NCBI GenBank assembly: GCA_046154585.1
Contig: JBJXDX010000164.1
Coordinates: 1 to 64,000, forward strand
Direction: 5' to 3'
DNA: 64,000 nucleotides
Source of the DNA: CADEFX01 sp046154585
GTDB lineage: Bacteria > Pseudomonadota > Alphaproteobacteria > Rhizobiales > Hyphomicrobiaceae
The translations under genes and the position numbers were made by a program. The notes below the pieces were generated by a model. It was not told where the DNA came from, ran no database searches, and saw nothing but the letters and a program-made list of their open reading frames with translations. Below, one piece after another: positions 34,286 to 43,377 of the stretch; position 1 is the first letter of the stretch; each line of letters begins with the position of its first letter.

Positions 34286-35326
34286 ATGCGGCTTGGTCTA
34301 CTGTTGCGCTACCGCGGCAACGATACAGGTCCGCGCATGGATCTGGTCGAGGAGGCCGAGCGCCTGGGCTACGACTCCGTATGGTCCAGCGAGGCCTACG
34401 GCACGGACGCCGTCACGCCCATCTCCTGGGTTCTTGCACGCACCACGCGCATCAAGGGCGGCACCGGCATCATGCAGATTCCAGCGCGCACGCCCGCCTG
34501 CGCCGCCATGACCGCGATGTCCCTGCAGGCCATGTCGAACGACCGTTTTCTGCTCGGCATCGGGCCGTCCGGGCCGCAGGTGATCGAGGGCTGGCACGGC
34601 GAGCCCTACGGCAAACCGCTGGCCCGCACGAAGGAATACATCGAGATCATTCGCAAGATCTTTGCCCGCGAGGAGCCCTTGCAGCACCGCGGCGAGCACT
34701 ACCAAATACCCTACGATGGTCCAGGTGCCAGCGGCCTCGGCAAGCCCCTCAAGAGCATTCACAAGCCGACCGGTGGCATCAAGATCTATACAGCTGCATT
34801 CGCGCCGGCCGGCCTTCGCACTGCCGGCGAGGTCGCCGATGGCACGCTGCCGATCTTCATGAACCCCGAAAAGCCCGATGTCGTCGCTAACCACGTGCTG
34901 GACGGCATGACGGCGGCGGGCAAACCCCGGTCACTCGATCATTTCGACATCGCGCCCTTTGTGCGCGTCGCCATGGGGCCTGACTTGCAAAAGTGCCGGG
35001 ATTCCCTCAAGCCGGAGCTTGCGCTTTACATCGGCGGCATGGGCGCGCGGTCGAAAAATTTCTATAACGACTATGTCCGCCGCCTGGGTTATGAGGCGGA
35101 AGCGGCCAAGATCCAGGATGCGTTCCTGGCAGGCCGCAAGGGCGAAGCCCTCGCCGCGGTTCCGGATAGGCTGATCGACGAGACGGCGCTCGTGGGGCCG
35201 CCCGACCGGATCAAAGATCGGTTACAGGCATGGAAGCAAGGCGCCGCAGGGAATAAGATCGGCACCATGCTGCTGGGTGGGGCCGATGCCGAGGCCCTGC
35301 GCGTCATCGCCGAAGCGTCCGCCTGA
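34286..35326 (+). CDS. Luciferase-like (LLM) F420-type oxidoreductase
   Basis: This 346-residue LLM protein starts with MRLGLLLRYRGNDTGPRMDL, followed by YDSVWSSEAYGTDAVTP and FLLGIGPSGPQVIEGWHG. It resembles the TIGR03559-type mycobacterial F420 enzymes. The start is the ATG behind GGGAGCACGCCC; a start 72 bases upstream is open but lacks a ribosome site. It is the first gene of the long plus-strand F420 unit, divergent from the PPOX gene across about 190 bases. Confidence 0.84.
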   Translation: MRLGLLLRYRGNDTGPRMDLVEEAERLGYDSVWSSEAYGTDAVTPISWVLARTTRIKGGTGIMQIPARTPACAAMTAMSLQAMSNDRFLLGIGPSGPQVIEGWHGEPYGKPLARTKEYIEIIRKIFAREEPLQHRGEHYQIPYDGPGASGLGKPLKSIHKPTGGIKIYTAAFAPAGLRTAGEVADGTLPIFMNPEKPDVVANHVLDGMTAAGKPRSLDHFDIAPFVRVAMGPDLQKCRDSLKPELALYIGGMGARSKNFYNDYVRRLGYEAEAAKIQDAFLAGRKGEALAAVPDRLIDETALVGPPDRIKDRLQAWKQGAAGNKIGTMLLGGADAEALRVIAEASA

Positions 35327-35395
35327 GCTGCGTTCGGCGGACGGGCCGCGCCCGGCGCCATCGTCTGGATTGAGATTGTCTCGCGGAGGATTGGG

Positions 35396-36403
35396 TTGGC
35401 ACTCAAGCTCGGATACAAGGCGTCCGCCGAACAGTTCGGCCCGCGCGAACTGCTCGATTTCTCCTGCTATGCCGAAGAGGTCGGCTTCGACTCGGTGTTT
35501 GTCAGCGACCACTTCCAGCCCTGGCGGCACACTGACGGCCACGCGCCGTTTTCTTTTGCCTGGCTCGGGGCGCTCGGGGCGCGCACCTCCCGAATCAAGA
35601 TGGGCACCAGCGTGCTGACGCCCTCGTTCCGCTATCACCCCTCGATCGTCGCCCAGGCCTTCGGCACGCTCGGCGCACTATATGAAGATCGCATGATCCT
35701 CGGCATCGGTACGGGCGAATCCCTCAACGAGGTTCCGGCGACTGGCATGGCCTGGCCGGAGATGAAGGAGCGGTTCGCCCGCATGCGCGAGGCCGTGACG
35801 CTGATCCGGCAGCTGTGGGCCGAGGAGCGAGTCTCCTTTCACGGCGAGTATTACAAGACCGAGAAGGCGACGATCTACGACCGTCCCTCAAAGCCGATCC
35901 CGATCTATGTCGCAGCGGCCGGTCCGCAGGTCGCCAAATACGCCGGATGCGCCGGCGACGGCTTCATCTGCACGAGCGGCAAGGCGCCCTCGCTTTATAC
36001 GGAAACACTGCTTCCGAATGTGGCCGCTGGCGTGGAAACGAGCGGGCGTCCGCAGGACGCCATCGATCGTATGATCGAGATGAAGGTGTCGTTCGACACC
36101 GATCGCACGCGGGCGATGGAGGATACGCGCCACTGGGCGGCACTTGCCCTGTCGCCGCAGGAAAAGATGTCGGTCGAGGATCCTCTCGAGATGGAACGCC
36201 TTTCCGATGCGCTGCCGGTGGAGCGGGCGGCCAGCCGCTGGATCGTCTCAACCGATGCCGACGAGCACGTCGACAAGATCGCCACCTACGTCAACCTTGG
36301 CTTCAGGCATCTCGTCTTTCACGCGCCGGGTGCCGATCAGCGGCGGTTCCTCAAACTGTATGCAGACGCCGTCCTGCCGCGATTGCGTGCACGGTTCGGT
36401 TGA
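35396..36403 (+). CDS. fgd: F420-dependent glucose-6-phosphate dehydrogenase-like enzyme
   Basis: This 335-residue protein is strikingly close to mycobacterial Fgd1 from the first residues (LGYKASAEQFGPRELL, VSDHFQPWRHTDGHAPF, GTSVLTPSFRY) to the end (RWIVSTDADEHVDKIATYV; HLVFHAPGADQRRFL). The Fgd1 catalytic residues H40, W44 and E109 are present as H39, W43 and E108 (GTGESLNE). It would reduce F420 to F420H2 using a sugar 6-phosphate. The start is a TTG behind GCGGAGG. Other F420-dependent sugar-6-phosphate or alcohol dehydrogenases are close relatives, so glucose-6-phosphate is likely but not certain. Confidence 0.87.
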   Translation: MALKLGYKASAEQFGPRELLDFSCYAEEVGFDSVFVSDHFQPWRHTDGHAPFSFAWLGALGARTSRIKMGTSVLTPSFRYHPSIVAQAFGTLGALYEDRMILGIGTGESLNEVPATGMAWPEMKERFARMREAVTLIRQLWAEERVSFHGEYYKTEKATIYDRPSKPIPIYVAAAGPQVAKYAGCAGDGFICTSGKAPSLYTETLLPNVAAGVETSGRPQDAIDRMIEMKVSFDTDRTRAMEDTRHWAALALSPQEKMSVEDPLEMERLSDALPVERAASRWIVSTDADEHVDKIATYVNLGFRHLVFHAPGADQRRFLKLYADAVLPRLRARFG

Positions 36404-36430
36404 CATCGCGAGGCGGTGCGAGCGCAACAT

Positions 36431-37201
36431 ATGAGCTCATCGAAACTGGAGTTGTTGGCGATCGAGGATCTGCCGATCGTCATGCCGGGTGACGACCTTG
36501 CGCGGCTGGCGATCGATGGCCTGGAGCGCTCCGGCATGCGCCTTGTCTCCGGCGATGTACTTGTGGTCGCCCAGAAGGTCGTGTCGAAGGCTGAAGGCCG
36601 CATGGTGGCGCTCGCCGACGTGACCCCGAGCCCTCGCGCGCTGCAGCTCGGACGTGAGACGAACAAGGATCCGCGCCTTGTCGAACTCATTCTGTCGGAG
36701 ACCAAGCGCGTCGTCCGCAGCGGGCCGAATGTGCTGATCGCCGAGCATCGCCTCGGCTTCGTCATGGCCAATGCCGGGGTCGATCAATCCAATGTGGGAG
36801 CCCAGGATGGCATTGAGCGAGCCTTGCTGCTGCCGCGCGATCCCGATGCCAGCGCCGAGGTCCTGCGCTCGGCATTATCGGCGCGCTCCGATGCCCGCAT
36901 CGGCGTCATCATCAACGATAGCTTCGGACGCGCGTGGCGCCTCGGCACCGTCGGCGTCGCACTGGGCGTGGCTGGCTTACCCGCCCTGAAAGATTTGCGC
37001 GGTCGGCCCGATCTTCTCGGGCGTCCGCTCCGCGTCTCCATCTCGGCATTCGCCGACGAGATCGCTGCCGCCGCGTCGCTGCTAATGGGCCAAGGCGACG
37101 AGGGCCGGCCCATGGTCATCGCGCGCGGACTCACCTGGCACGAGCCGTCGAGCGGCGTCGGCGCACTCCTCCGATCCTCCGAGGAGGACCTGTTCCGGTG
37201 A
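36431..37201 (+). CDS. cofE: Coenzyme F420-0:L-glutamate ligase (CofE)
   Basis: This 256-residue CofE/FbiB N-domain protein adds gamma-linked glutamate to F420-0 with GTP. Motifs are VAQKVVSKAEGRMV, RLVELILSETKRVVR, GFVMANAGVDQSNV and IINDSFGRAWRLGTVGVALG. It ends without the nitroreductase (FMN) domain that follows CofE in actinobacterial FbiB. It lies 27 bases after fgd and its stop overlaps the cofD start (GTGA). A GTG 15 bases upstream is an alternative start. Confidence 0.9.
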   Translation: MSSSKLELLAIEDLPIVMPGDDLARLAIDGLERSGMRLVSGDVLVVAQKVVSKAEGRMVALADVTPSPRALQLGRETNKDPRLVELILSETKRVVRSGPNVLIAEHRLGFVMANAGVDQSNVGAQDGIERALLLPRDPDASAEVLRSALSARSDARIGVIINDSFGRAWRLGTVGVALGVAGLPALKDLRGRPDLLGRPLRVSISAFADEIAAAASLLMGQGDEGRPMVIARGLTWHEPSSGVGALLRSSEEDLFR

Positions 37202-38199
37202 GCACCAGCGCGCATTCACCCGCAACGGGGCACGTTCTTGCGCTGTCCGGCGGCATCGGCGGCGCCAAACTGGCGCTCGGCTTGAGCCGTGTGCTCCAGC
37301 CCGATGCCCTGACCGTCGTCGCCAATACCGGTGACGATTTCGAGCATCTGGGTCTATCGATCTCCCCCGACATCGATACACTCATGTATACGCTTGCCGG
37401 CCTCGACAACCCGGAGACGGGCTGGGGTAGCAGAGGCGAGACGTGGACCTTCATGACCGCGCTTGAGCAACTCGGCGGCGAGACGTGGTTCAAGCTCGGC
37501 GACGCCGATCTCGCCGTGCATGTGGAGCGCACTCGCCGACTGCGGGTGGGTGAAAGCCTGTCGCGGATCACGGCCGATCTTTGCCAAAGGCTCGGCGTCC
37601 CCGTGCGTATCGCGCCGATGTCCGACGACCCGGTGCGCACGCGCATTCGTACCGATGACGGATGGCTGGATTTCCAGGACTACTTCGTGCGCTACCAGAG
37701 TCGGCCGGTGGTGCGCGAGATAGTCTTTGCCGGCGCGGCCGAGGCAAGGCCGCAGCCCGATCTGATGGCCACGCTCGCCGATCCGGGTCTTCGCGCCGTC
37801 ATCATTTGCCCGTCGAACCCGCTCATCAGCATCGATCCCATCCTGTCTCTCCCCGGTGTTCGCGAGGCCGTGATAGGATGCAAGGCTCCAGTCGTAGCCG
37901 TCTCACCCATCATCGCCGGACGTGCGGTGAAAGGTCCAACCGCCAAGATGCTCGAAGAGCTTGGCGTAACGCCGAGTGCCGAAGCCGTCGCGCGCCGTTA
38001 TGCGGATATGATCGATGTGTTCCTCGCTGACCCGGACGATGCAGCAGCGGTGTCGGACGCAGGCCTGGACCTGGAGATCATCGCGACACCGACACTGATG
38101 AAAACGCTCGCCGATCGCGAGCATCTGGCAGGTGCCGTCCTGGGCGCCGCTGATCGTGCCGCGTTCCGGCAATCTTCTCTCTCATTGGATGTTTCATGA
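37198..38199 (+). CDS. cofD: 2-phospho-L-lactate transferase (CofD/FbiA)
   Basis: This 333-residue enzyme joins a lactyl- or related phospho-diphosphoguanosine to the deazaflavin FO, giving F420-0 or a dehydro form. It shows LALSGGIGGAKLALGLSRVL, ANTGDDFEHLGLSISPDIDT, MYTLAGLDNPETGWG, and near the end SPIIAGRAVKGPTAKMLEELG. The start is a GTG overlapping the cofE stop, with GAGGAGG upstream; an apparent long N-terminal extension is out-of-context cofE sequence. It overlaps cofC by four bases. Confidence 0.9.
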   Translation: MSTSAHSPATGHVLALSGGIGGAKLALGLSRVLQPDALTVVANTGDDFEHLGLSISPDIDTLMYTLAGLDNPETGWGSRGETWTFMTALEQLGGETWFKLGDADLAVHVERTRRLRVGESLSRITADLCQRLGVPVRIAPMSDDPVRTRIRTDDGWLDFQDYFVRYQSRPVVREIVFAGAAEARPQPDLMATLADPGLRAVIICPSNPLISIDPILSLPGVREAVIGCKAPVVAVSPIIAGRAVKGPTAKMLEELGVTPSAEAVARRYADMIDVFLADPDDAAAVSDAGLDLEIIATPTLMKTLADREHLAGAVLGAADRAAFRQSSLSLDVS

Positions 38200-38876
38200 G
38201 CAGCTTCTGGATCATCGTGCCTGTGAAGGATACGCGGCACTCCAAGCAACGCCTGATGGCTAGCCTCGACGCGCATCAGCGGCGCTCGCTCGCCCTTGCC
38301 ATGCTGGAGGATGTGTTGTCGGCCATCGCTCCCGTGTGCTCGCTCGCACGCTGTGCCGTCGTCACGATCGACCCTGATGCGACGGCCATGGCCGAGCGTT
38401 ACGGCATGCGCGTCTTGACCGAAGGTGCCAGCGAAGGCCACACCGGCTCTGTCTCTGCCACCGCACGACTCCTGGGCAAGGAAGGCGTCGCCGGTTTTCT
38501 GACTCTGCCGGGCGACATCCCGAACATCTCCACGCCCGAGGTCGAAGCCCTGCTGCGTGCCCATCGTCAAGCGCCCGCCTTCACCATCGCCCCATCGCAC
38601 GACGAGCTTGGCTCTAACGCCGTTGCCTGCTCGCCCGTCGATGCCGTACCGTTGCGCTTCGGCTCCGACAGCTACTTTCCACACCTCGCCGCAGCCCGCC
38701 GCGCCGGCATCGAGCCGACAATCTTGCGCCTTCCGGGGATCGCCATGGATCTCGATACGCCTGAAGACCTCGCGCGGTTTATGCGCCTGGAACCGCGCGT
38801 CCCGACACGCGCCCTCGCCTACCTCGAAAGCCTGCGAGGGTTCGGTGTCGCGGCCGCACAAGGAGAATCGGCATGA
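38196..38876 (+). CDS. cofC: 2-phospho-L-lactate guanylyltransferase (CofC/FbiD)
   Basis: This 226-residue nucleotidyltransferase activates a C3 phospho-acid with GTP. The N-terminal IIVPVKDTRHSKQRLMASL is the nucleotide loop with its Lys, FLTLPGDIPNIS carries the metal-binding Asp, and IAMDLDTPEDLARF is the C-terminal signature. Whether it uses 2-phospholactate, phosphoenolpyruvate or 3-phosphoglycerate cannot be read by eye. It has ATGA overlaps with both cofD and the FO synthase gene. Confidence 0.88.
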   Translation: MSSFWIIVPVKDTRHSKQRLMASLDAHQRRSLALAMLEDVLSAIAPVCSLARCAVVTIDPDATAMAERYGMRVLTEGASEGHTGSVSATARLLGKEGVAGFLTLPGDIPNISTPEVEALLRAHRQAPAFTIAPSHDELGSNAVACSPVDAVPLRFGSDSYFPHLAAARRAGIEPTILRLPGIAMDLDTPEDLARFMRLEPRVPTRALAYLESLRGFGVAAAQGESA

Positions 38877-41362
38877 CGCCGGCCGAAACAGCAGCGCTTC
38901 TGGTCCGCGTGCGCGATGGCAAGCGCCTCGACGCGGCCGAGGCCATGCCGCTAGCCAATTGCCAGGATATCGAAGCCTTGATGCGGGCAGCGGCCGCGCT
39001 GCGCGATGAAGGTCACGGCGACCTCGTCTCCTATTCGCGCAAAGTTTTCATTCCGCTCACCAAGCTGTGCCGCGACTGCTGCCACTACTGTACCTTCGCC
39101 ATCCCGCCGCGGAAGGGGGAGAAAGCCTATCTGTCGCCGGACGAAGTGCTCGCCATTGCGGAGCGCGGCCGCCAAGCCGGCTGCCACGAGGCCCTGTTCA
39201 CGCTCGGCGACAAGCCGGAGCTGCGCTATCGCGTTGCCCGCGAAGAGCTAGGCTCGCTGGGCGCCACATCGACCATCGACTATCTCGCGCAGATGGCCGA
39301 GCTCGTGCTCAAGCGCACCGGCCTGCTGCCGCACGTCAATCCCGGCGTCATGACGGCAGAGGAAATTGCGAAGCTTCGCACCGTCTCGATTTCGCAAGGC
39401 ATCATGCTGGAAACGGCATCGGAGCGGCTATCTGCGCGCGGCGGGCCGCATTTCGGCTCGCCCGATAAGCTTCCTGCAGCGCGCTTGCGCACCATCGAGG
39501 ACGCCGGCAAGCTTGCCGTGCCATTCACGAGCGGCATTCTCATCGGCATTGGCGAGACGCGTGCCGAGCGCATCGAGGCGTTGCTCGCATTGCGCGATCT
39601 GCATGAGCAGTTCGGCCATCTGCAGGAAATCATCATCCAGAATTTCCGCGCCAAGCCCGGCACGCGCATGGCGTCGGCCGACGAGCCGTCGCTCGACGAG
39701 CATTTGTGGACCATTTCCGTTGCGCGCCTGCTGTTCGGCCCCGCCATGAATATCCAGGCGCCGCCGAACTTGCGCTCGGGTTCGCTCAGCCATCTGATTG
39801 CCGCTGGCATCAACGACTGGGGCGGGGTATCGCCCGTCACGCCGGACCACGTTAACCCCGAAGCGCCATGGCCAGGGCTGGTGGCGCTTGAGCAACAAAC
39901 GGCTGAGGCCGGCAAGCAACTGGTGCAGCGGCTCGCCATTTACCCTGCATATGCAGGTGTCCCGGACAGATGGGTCGATCACCCTCCGATCACCCTCCGA
40001 TCACCCCCGATCACCCCCCTGAACACCCGTCTGATCACCCTGATCGACGCCTCAGCGTTCGGCCGCGAAGACACGTGGCGCGCGGGGTCGGCCACGCCGA
40101 TACCCGCGCCGGTTGTCTCGCCTCGAATCGCCAGAATCGGCGGGGATAACTTGGGCAGGCTGCTCGATCGCGCGCGCGAAGGACGCCGCCTTGGTGAGGC
40201 CGACGTTGTCAGCCTCTTCGCTGCCCGCGGCGAAGATTTCACGCGCGTCACCACTGCCGCCGACCAGCTGCGCCGCGTCACATCCGGCGACACCGTCGCC
40301 TATGTCGTGAACCGCAACATCAACTACACCAACGTCTGCTATTTCAAATGCCAGTTCTGCGCTTTCTCCAAAGGCAAGCTCAGCGAGAACCTGCGCGGTC
40401 GTCCGTACGTCCTCGATCTCGATGAGATCGAGCGGCGCACGCTCGAAGCCTGGGACCGCGGTGCGACCGAGGTCTGCCTGCAGGGCGGCATCCACCCCGA
40501 CTATACCGGCGCGACCTATCTCGGTATCTGCCGCCGCATCAAGTCGGTGCAGCCCGCCATGCACATTCACGCCTTCTCGCCGCTCGAGATCTGGCAGGGT
40601 GCCGCGACGCTCAAGATGCCCGTCGCCGAATATCTGGCCGAGCTGAAAGCCGCAGGCCTCAGCTCGCTTCCTGGCACCGCTGCCGAGATCCTCGACGACG
40701 AGGTGCGTGCCATCATCTGCCCCGACAAGATCACCACGGCGCAATGGCTGGAGGTGATGGAGGCTGCCCATGGCGCCGGCCTGCGCTCCACGGCCACCAT
40801 CATGTTCGGCCACGTCGATCAGCCGTATCACTGGGCCCGCCACTTGCTGCGCGTGCGCGACCTGCAGGAGCGCACCGGCGGCTTCACCGAGTTCGTGCCG
40901 CTGCCGTTCGTGCCCACGGAGGCGCCGATCTATCTCAAGGGCCGCGCCCGGCCTGGTCCGACCTATCGCGAGGCCGTGCTCATGCATGCCGTCGCGCGCC
41001 TCGTTCTGCATCCTCATATCTCCAACATCCAGACGTCCTGGGTGAAGATGGGAGGGGACGGCGCCGCCGCGTGTCTGCAGGCCGGTGCCAACGATATCGG
41101 TGGCACGCTCATGAACGAGAGCATCACGCGGGCTGCCGGGGCCATCCACGGCGAGGAGATGCCGCCCCACGCCATGAATGAGTTGATCCGTGGCATCGGC
41201 CGCACACCGCGACAGCGCACGACGCTCTACGGCACACCGCCCACGGAACGCACGGAGCGGTCGTTCCAGGCGCCCCCGCTGCTGCCGCCGGTGCAGACGC
41301 CTGCAAAACAATTCATGCGCGAGCGCGGAGGATCTTCCGGCGCGCCGCCGCCTGGTGAATGA
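38873..41362 (+). CDS. fbiC: Bifunctional FO synthase (CofG-CofH fusion)
   Basis: This is an 829-residue radical SAM enzyme with two modules that build the deazaflavin FO from tyrosine and the flavin precursor. The CofG half has its [4Fe-4S] motif at C66, C70 and C73 (CRDCCHYC). The CofH half has a second CX3CX2C near residues 488-495 (CYFKCQFC). The fusion is the FbiC type of Actinobacteria rather than the separate archaeal proteins. The inter-domain linker near residues 368-390 contains a short tandem repeat at DNA level. The last 40 residues are Pro/Thr-rich. Confidence 0.92.
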   Translation: MTPAETAALLVRVRDGKRLDAAEAMPLANCQDIEALMRAAAALRDEGHGDLVSYSRKVFIPLTKLCRDCCHYCTFAIPPRKGEKAYLSPDEVLAIAERGRQAGCHEALFTLGDKPELRYRVAREELGSLGATSTIDYLAQMAELVLKRTGLLPHVNPGVMTAEEIAKLRTVSISQGIMLETASERLSARGGPHFGSPDKLPAARLRTIEDAGKLAVPFTSGILIGIGETRAERIEALLALRDLHEQFGHLQEIIIQNFRAKPGTRMASADEPSLDEHLWTISVARLLFGPAMNIQAPPNLRSGSLSHLIAAGINDWGGVSPVTPDHVNPEAPWPGLVALEQQTAEAGKQLVQRLAIYPAYAGVPDRWVDHPPITLRSPPITPLNTRLITLIDASAFGREDTWRAGSATPIPAPVVSPRIARIGGDNLGRLLDRAREGRRLGEADVVSLFAARGEDFTRVTTAADQLRRVTSGDTVAYVVNRNINYTNVCYFKCQFCAFSKGKLSENLRGRPYVLDLDEIERRTLEAWDRGATEVCLQGGIHPDYTGATYLGICRRIKSVQPAMHIHAFSPLEIWQGAATLKMPVAEYLAELKAAGLSSLPGTAAEILDDEVRAIICPDKITTAQWLEVMEAAHGAGLRSTATIMFGHVDQPYHWARHLLRVRDLQERTGGFTEFVPLPFVPTEAPIYLKGRARPGPTYREAVLMHAVARLVLHPHISNIQTSWVKMGGDGAAACLQAGANDIGGTLMNESITRAAGAIHGEEMPPHAMNELIRGIGRTPRQRTTLYGTPPTERTERSFQAPPLLPPVQTPAKQFMRERGGSSGAPPPGE
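39977..40019 (+). repeat. Short tandem repeat inside fbiC
   Basis: Four near-identical head-to-tail copies, GATCACCCTCC twice, GATCACCCCC and GATCACCCCCC, encode part of the linker between the two radical SAM modules (ITLRSPPITPL). The 10-base third unit and the variable C-run mean that copy-number change could shift the frame. Confidence 0.7.
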
Positions 41363-41416
41363 CAACACGAAGCGCGGCACAGCCTTGAGGCGCGCCAGCC
41401 AACGGAGGACACGGAT

Positions 41417-42298
41417 ATGGATCTGGGCAAGCTCGGCGTCTGGGCCTCGCTCGACGGATACACGGCCAAGGAGGCTCTTGCCTTCGCACAGCGCGTCGAG
41501 AAACGCGGCTATCCCGCGCTATGGATCCCCGAAAGCCGGGGACGCGACGTCCTTGTTACCTCCGCCTATCTGCTCGGTAGCACCACCAGGCTCATCATCG
41601 CTCCCGGCATCGCCAACATCTACGCGCGTGACGCCATGGCGATGGCCAACGGCCAGCGCGGCCTTGCCGAGCAGTCAGACGGCCGTTTCCTGCTCGGCAT
41701 CGGCGTGTCGCATGTGCCGCTCGTTTCGACACTGCGCGGCCACGCCTACGGCAAGCCTGTCGCGACCATGCGCGCCTATCTCGAGGGCATGCGGGCCGCG
41801 CCCTACTTTGCCCCGGAACCGAAAGCGCCGCCGAAGACCGTGCTCGCGGCGCTCGGTCCGCGCATGCTGGCACTCTCAGCCGAGATGACGGATGGCGCAC
41901 ATCCCTACTGCGTCACGCCCGAGCACACCGCGGAAGCCCGCCGCATCCTCGGCCCTGGCAAGCTGCTCTGCCCCGAGCTCATGGTCCTCCTCGAGACCGA
42001 TCCCGCCACTGCCCGCAGGGTCGCGCGTGAAGGTCTTGCGCGCTACCTGCAGCTCGAAAACTACGTCAACAACTGGCGCCGGCTCGGCTTCGGCGACGCC
42101 GATTTCGCGGGCGGCGGCTCGGATCGCCTCATCGATGCCAACGTCGCCTGGGGTGACGAGGACGCCATCCGCGCGCACATCCAGAAGCATTGGGATGCCG
42201 GCGCCGATCACGTCTGCATCCAGGCCATCAACACGGACAGCTCGCGCAAGCTGACGGACGAGAAGATCCTCGATCTGCTGGCGCCGGCAAAAAACTGA
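41417..42298 (+). CDS. Luciferase-like (LLM) F420-type oxidoreductase
   Basis: This 293-residue LLM enzyme resembles the TIGR03620-type F420 group: LGKLGVWASLDGYTAKEALA, YPALWIPESRGRDVL, IAPGIANIYARDAMAMANGQ, and FLLGIGVSHVPLVSTLRGH. The start follows ACGGAGGACACGGAT. It lies 54 bases after fbiC in the same direction and is probably part of the same transcript. Confidence 0.85.
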   Translation: MDLGKLGVWASLDGYTAKEALAFAQRVEKRGYPALWIPESRGRDVLVTSAYLLGSTTRLIIAPGIANIYARDAMAMANGQRGLAEQSDGRFLLGIGVSHVPLVSTLRGHAYGKPVATMRAYLEGMRAAPYFAPEPKAPPKTVLAALGPRMLALSAEMTDGAHPYCVTPEHTAEARRILGPGKLLCPELMVLLETDPATARRVAREGLARYLQLENYVNNWRRLGFGDADFAGGGSDRLIDANVAWGDEDAIRAHIQKHWDAGADHVCIQAINTDSSRKLTDEKILDLLAPAKN

Positions 42299-42382
42299 AC
42301 CCGCTCACGAGCGTGGACGAGACCACCGCGCCCATGCAACGCTTCGCACAAGAACGCTGAAACGTTACAGGGAGGACCAACG

Positions 42383-43345
42383 ATGAGGTTCGGCATCAAC
42401 ACGCAGACGCGCGGCCCGCTGGCGACACGCAACGCCTACATGGCCATGGCCGATATCGGCGAGCGCTACGCCTACGACTTCATCTCCGTCAACGACCACG
42501 TCGTCATCCCGGCCGCCATCTCCTCGCATTATCCTTACAGCGAGGAAGGTTCCTGGAGCGGGGCCGCGTCGGGCTTCTGCCTGGACCAGCTCGCGACGCT
42601 GTCGTTTCTGGCGGGCTGCACGCGATCGCTGCGACTGCTGACGTCGGTGATGGTCGTGCCGCATCGTCCCGCTGTGCTGACGGCCAAAATGCTCGCAACG
42701 GCCGACGTGCTGTCTCAGGGCCGCCTCATCCTCGGCGTCGGCGCCGGCTGGCTGAAGGAGGAGTTCGACATTCTCGGTGCGCCCTATGCCGGCCGCGGCC
42801 GCGCCACCGACGAGTATATCGAAGCCTTCAAGGTGCTCTGGCGCGATGACCGGCCCGTCTACAACGGCGACTTCGTCAAGTTCGACAACGTCAAGTTCGA
42901 ACCCAAGCCGGTGCAGAAACCGCATCCGCCCATCTGGGTCGGTGGCGAGAGCGATGCCGCCATGAGGCGCGTCGTGCGTCACTGCGATGCTTGGTATCCG
43001 GGCTCAAACAATCCCGCGCGTCGCCTTGATACCCCGGCCCGCCTGAAGGCCGCTATTGGCGATCTGCATGCGATGTCGGAGAAGGCCGGCCGCGATCCCG
43101 CCACCATCGATGTGGCCCTCACCGTGCAATGGCCGGTGTCGTGGGAGGCGCAAAAGGCCACGGACGGCTCCCGTCGTGTCTTCACGGGCTCGGCGGCGGA
43201 CATGGCGCAGGACACGGCAGCGCTTGCCGGTCTGGGCGTCAGCCACGTGTCGCTGCAGCTTGGGACGGACTCGCTTGAGGAGACCTGCGCCCGCATTCAG
43301 CGCTTCGGCGAGGAAGTTCAGCCGCTCGTCCGCGCCAAGAGCTAG
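42383..43345 (+). CDS. Luciferase-like (LLM) F420-type oxidoreductase
   Basis: This 320-residue LLM protein of the TIGR03619-type group reads MRFGINTQTRGPLATRNAY, YDFISVNDHVVIPA, LILGVGAGWLKEEFDILGA, and KPHPPIWVGGESDAAMRRVV. The ribosome site is AGGGAGGACC. It resembles the gene at 32726-33565 more than its immediate neighbours, so the luciferase-like genes here are diverged paralogues and not recent duplicates. Confidence 0.85.
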   Translation: MRFGINTQTRGPLATRNAYMAMADIGERYAYDFISVNDHVVIPAAISSHYPYSEEGSWSGAASGFCLDQLATLSFLAGCTRSLRLLTSVMVVPHRPAVLTAKMLATADVLSQGRLILGVGAGWLKEEFDILGAPYAGRGRATDEYIEAFKVLWRDDRPVYNGDFVKFDNVKFEPKPVQKPHPPIWVGGESDAAMRRVVRHCDAWYPGSNNPARRLDTPARLKAAIGDLHAMSEKAGRDPATIDVALTVQWPVSWEAQKATDGSRRVFTGSAADMAQDTAALAGLGVSHVSLQLGTDSLEETCARIQRFGEEVQPLVRAKS

Positions 43346-43377
43346 GCTCGTTCACGGCAAGCAATGGAAAGACGATC

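Noticed and set aside
36934..37197. N-terminal extension of CofD
   Set aside because: The Arg-rich 88 codons overlap cofE in another frame. The GTG at 37198 with a GAGGAGG site gives a normal CofD length.
39977..40019. CRISPR-like spacing of short repeats
   Set aside because: The units are contiguous without spacers and lie inside a coding frame; no array or cas genes are visible anywhere in the window.
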